IMG/VR virus record: IMGVR_UViG_3300036845_000311
Location: 1 to 27,894 of that record
DNA: 27,894 bases
Reading direction: 5' to 3' (one strand)
DNA from: a virus
Part shown: positions 27,582-27,894 of the stretch, one piece after another
Position numbering within the stretch: the first letter of the stretch is position 1
How the letters are laid out: each line of letters begins with the position of its first letter
Notes under the pieces: model-generated
The model's database searches: none
What the model was told of the DNA's origin: nothing
What the model saw: only the letters and a program-made list of their open reading frames with translations
Position numbers and translations under genes: made by a program

Positions 27582-27894
27582 GTGACCCGCTGGATGGTCG
27601 ATTCCGCCTTCCCGCTGCCTCATTCACCGACGACCACCCCGGATGGGCACGCCATCGAGGTTGTGCTCATCTACGCGGGCGGCGACACGCCGCACCCGTG
27701 GACCACGGCCGAGATCCTGGCCATGCCGTTCCGGTACCGCTGGCCGTGCTGGGTGCGCTCCAACCCGAACGCGGTGAACGCGGGCACGGACGCGGCCATG
27801 TTCGTGGCCTGGCTGCACCGGCACAAGGTGCCGCAGAACACCCGCGTCATCCTGGACCTGGAGACGGCGGTCGATACGGCCTACGTGAACACCT
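27582..27894 (+). CDS. Glycoside-hydrolase-like virion or lysin protein (3' truncated by window edge)
   Basis: The reading frame is open from GTG 27582 (GAGAGGGG ribosome site) to the window edge, 104 residues. It has YAGGDTPHPWTTAEILAMPFRYRWPCWVRS and then VILDLETAVDTAYV, which looks like the beta-alpha barrel of glycoside-hydrolase-like proteins in phages (Rv2525c-like or GH25-like), where an Asp/Glu pair (DLE) after a hydrophobic strand is typical. It could act on the cell wall during infection. The C terminus is missing, so the family remains uncertain. Confidence 0.6.
   Translation, partial: MTRWMVDSAFPLPHSPTTTPDGHAIEVVLIYAGGDTPHPWTTAEILAMPFRYRWPCWVRSNPNAVNAGTDAAMFVAWLHRHKVPQNTRVILDLETAVDTAYVNT

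Overview
The window is a 27.9-kb stretch of high-GC DNA carrying the structural (late) region of a tailed phage or prophage, most likely of an actinobacterium. The evidence is the ordered HK97-type head genes (terminase large subunit end, portal, prohead protease, major capsid), a gp6-like head-tail connector, a tail-completion candidate and a candidate major tail tube protein. Start codons are often GTG, genes overlap at ATGA/GTGA/TGATG junctions, and small zinc-binding and HNH proteins typical of actinobacteriophages are present. No contractile-sheath gene, integrase, attachment site, tRNA or CRISPR was seen. The siphovirus assignment is an inference, and temperate versus lytic cannot be decided here.

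Layout. 1-2645: terminase end, a small antisense zinc-binding protein, three small genes and a reverse-strand HNH endonuclease. 2646-7287: portal (with two C-terminal DUF1707-like domains and a perfect parS palindrome between them), protease, and major capsid behind a structured leader. 7369-8788: four small Gly/Pro-rich virion-type proteins. 8806-16371: a sugar and glycosyltransferase island (C-methyltransferase, RmlC-like epimerase, cupin, Gmd-like dehydratase, three GT-A-type and two GT4-type glycosyltransferases). 16381-21129: small structural genes, a second structured leader and a 942-residue repeat-rich fibre-like protein. 21160-22928: RmlB-like dehydratase, an unknown protein and an antisense helix-turn-helix protein. 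23034-27525: head-tail connector, membrane protein, tail completion, a second HNH gene, a CgeB-like glycosyltransferase, a small HTH protein, then a third structured leader and the major tail protein. A partial glycoside-hydrolase-like gene runs off the right edge.

The most notable signal is a structured RNA leader of about 110 nt, present three times (5831-5943, 16652-16761, 26990-27105). Each copy sits directly upstream of a probable abundant virion gene and about 7 nt downstream of a -10-like box. P1 and P2 change sequence but keep pairing, while the linker AGGCCGCA is invariant. I do not recognise it as a named RNA family.

Other strong signals are the parS site (4323-4336); an 8-nt insertion between CAGTT direct repeats that throws the glycosyltransferase at 25478 out of frame, next to an HNH gene; a comparable disruption of the portal N-terminus next to the other HNH gene; a 26-bp perfect palindrome in front of the major tail promoter; and recurrent TAnnCT boxes 6-7 nt before start codons, suggesting leaderless transcription of accessory genes. 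Taken together, the phage probably makes or modifies a deoxysugar and attaches glycans to its virion or to a host surface. The sugar product and acceptor cannot be read from sequence.
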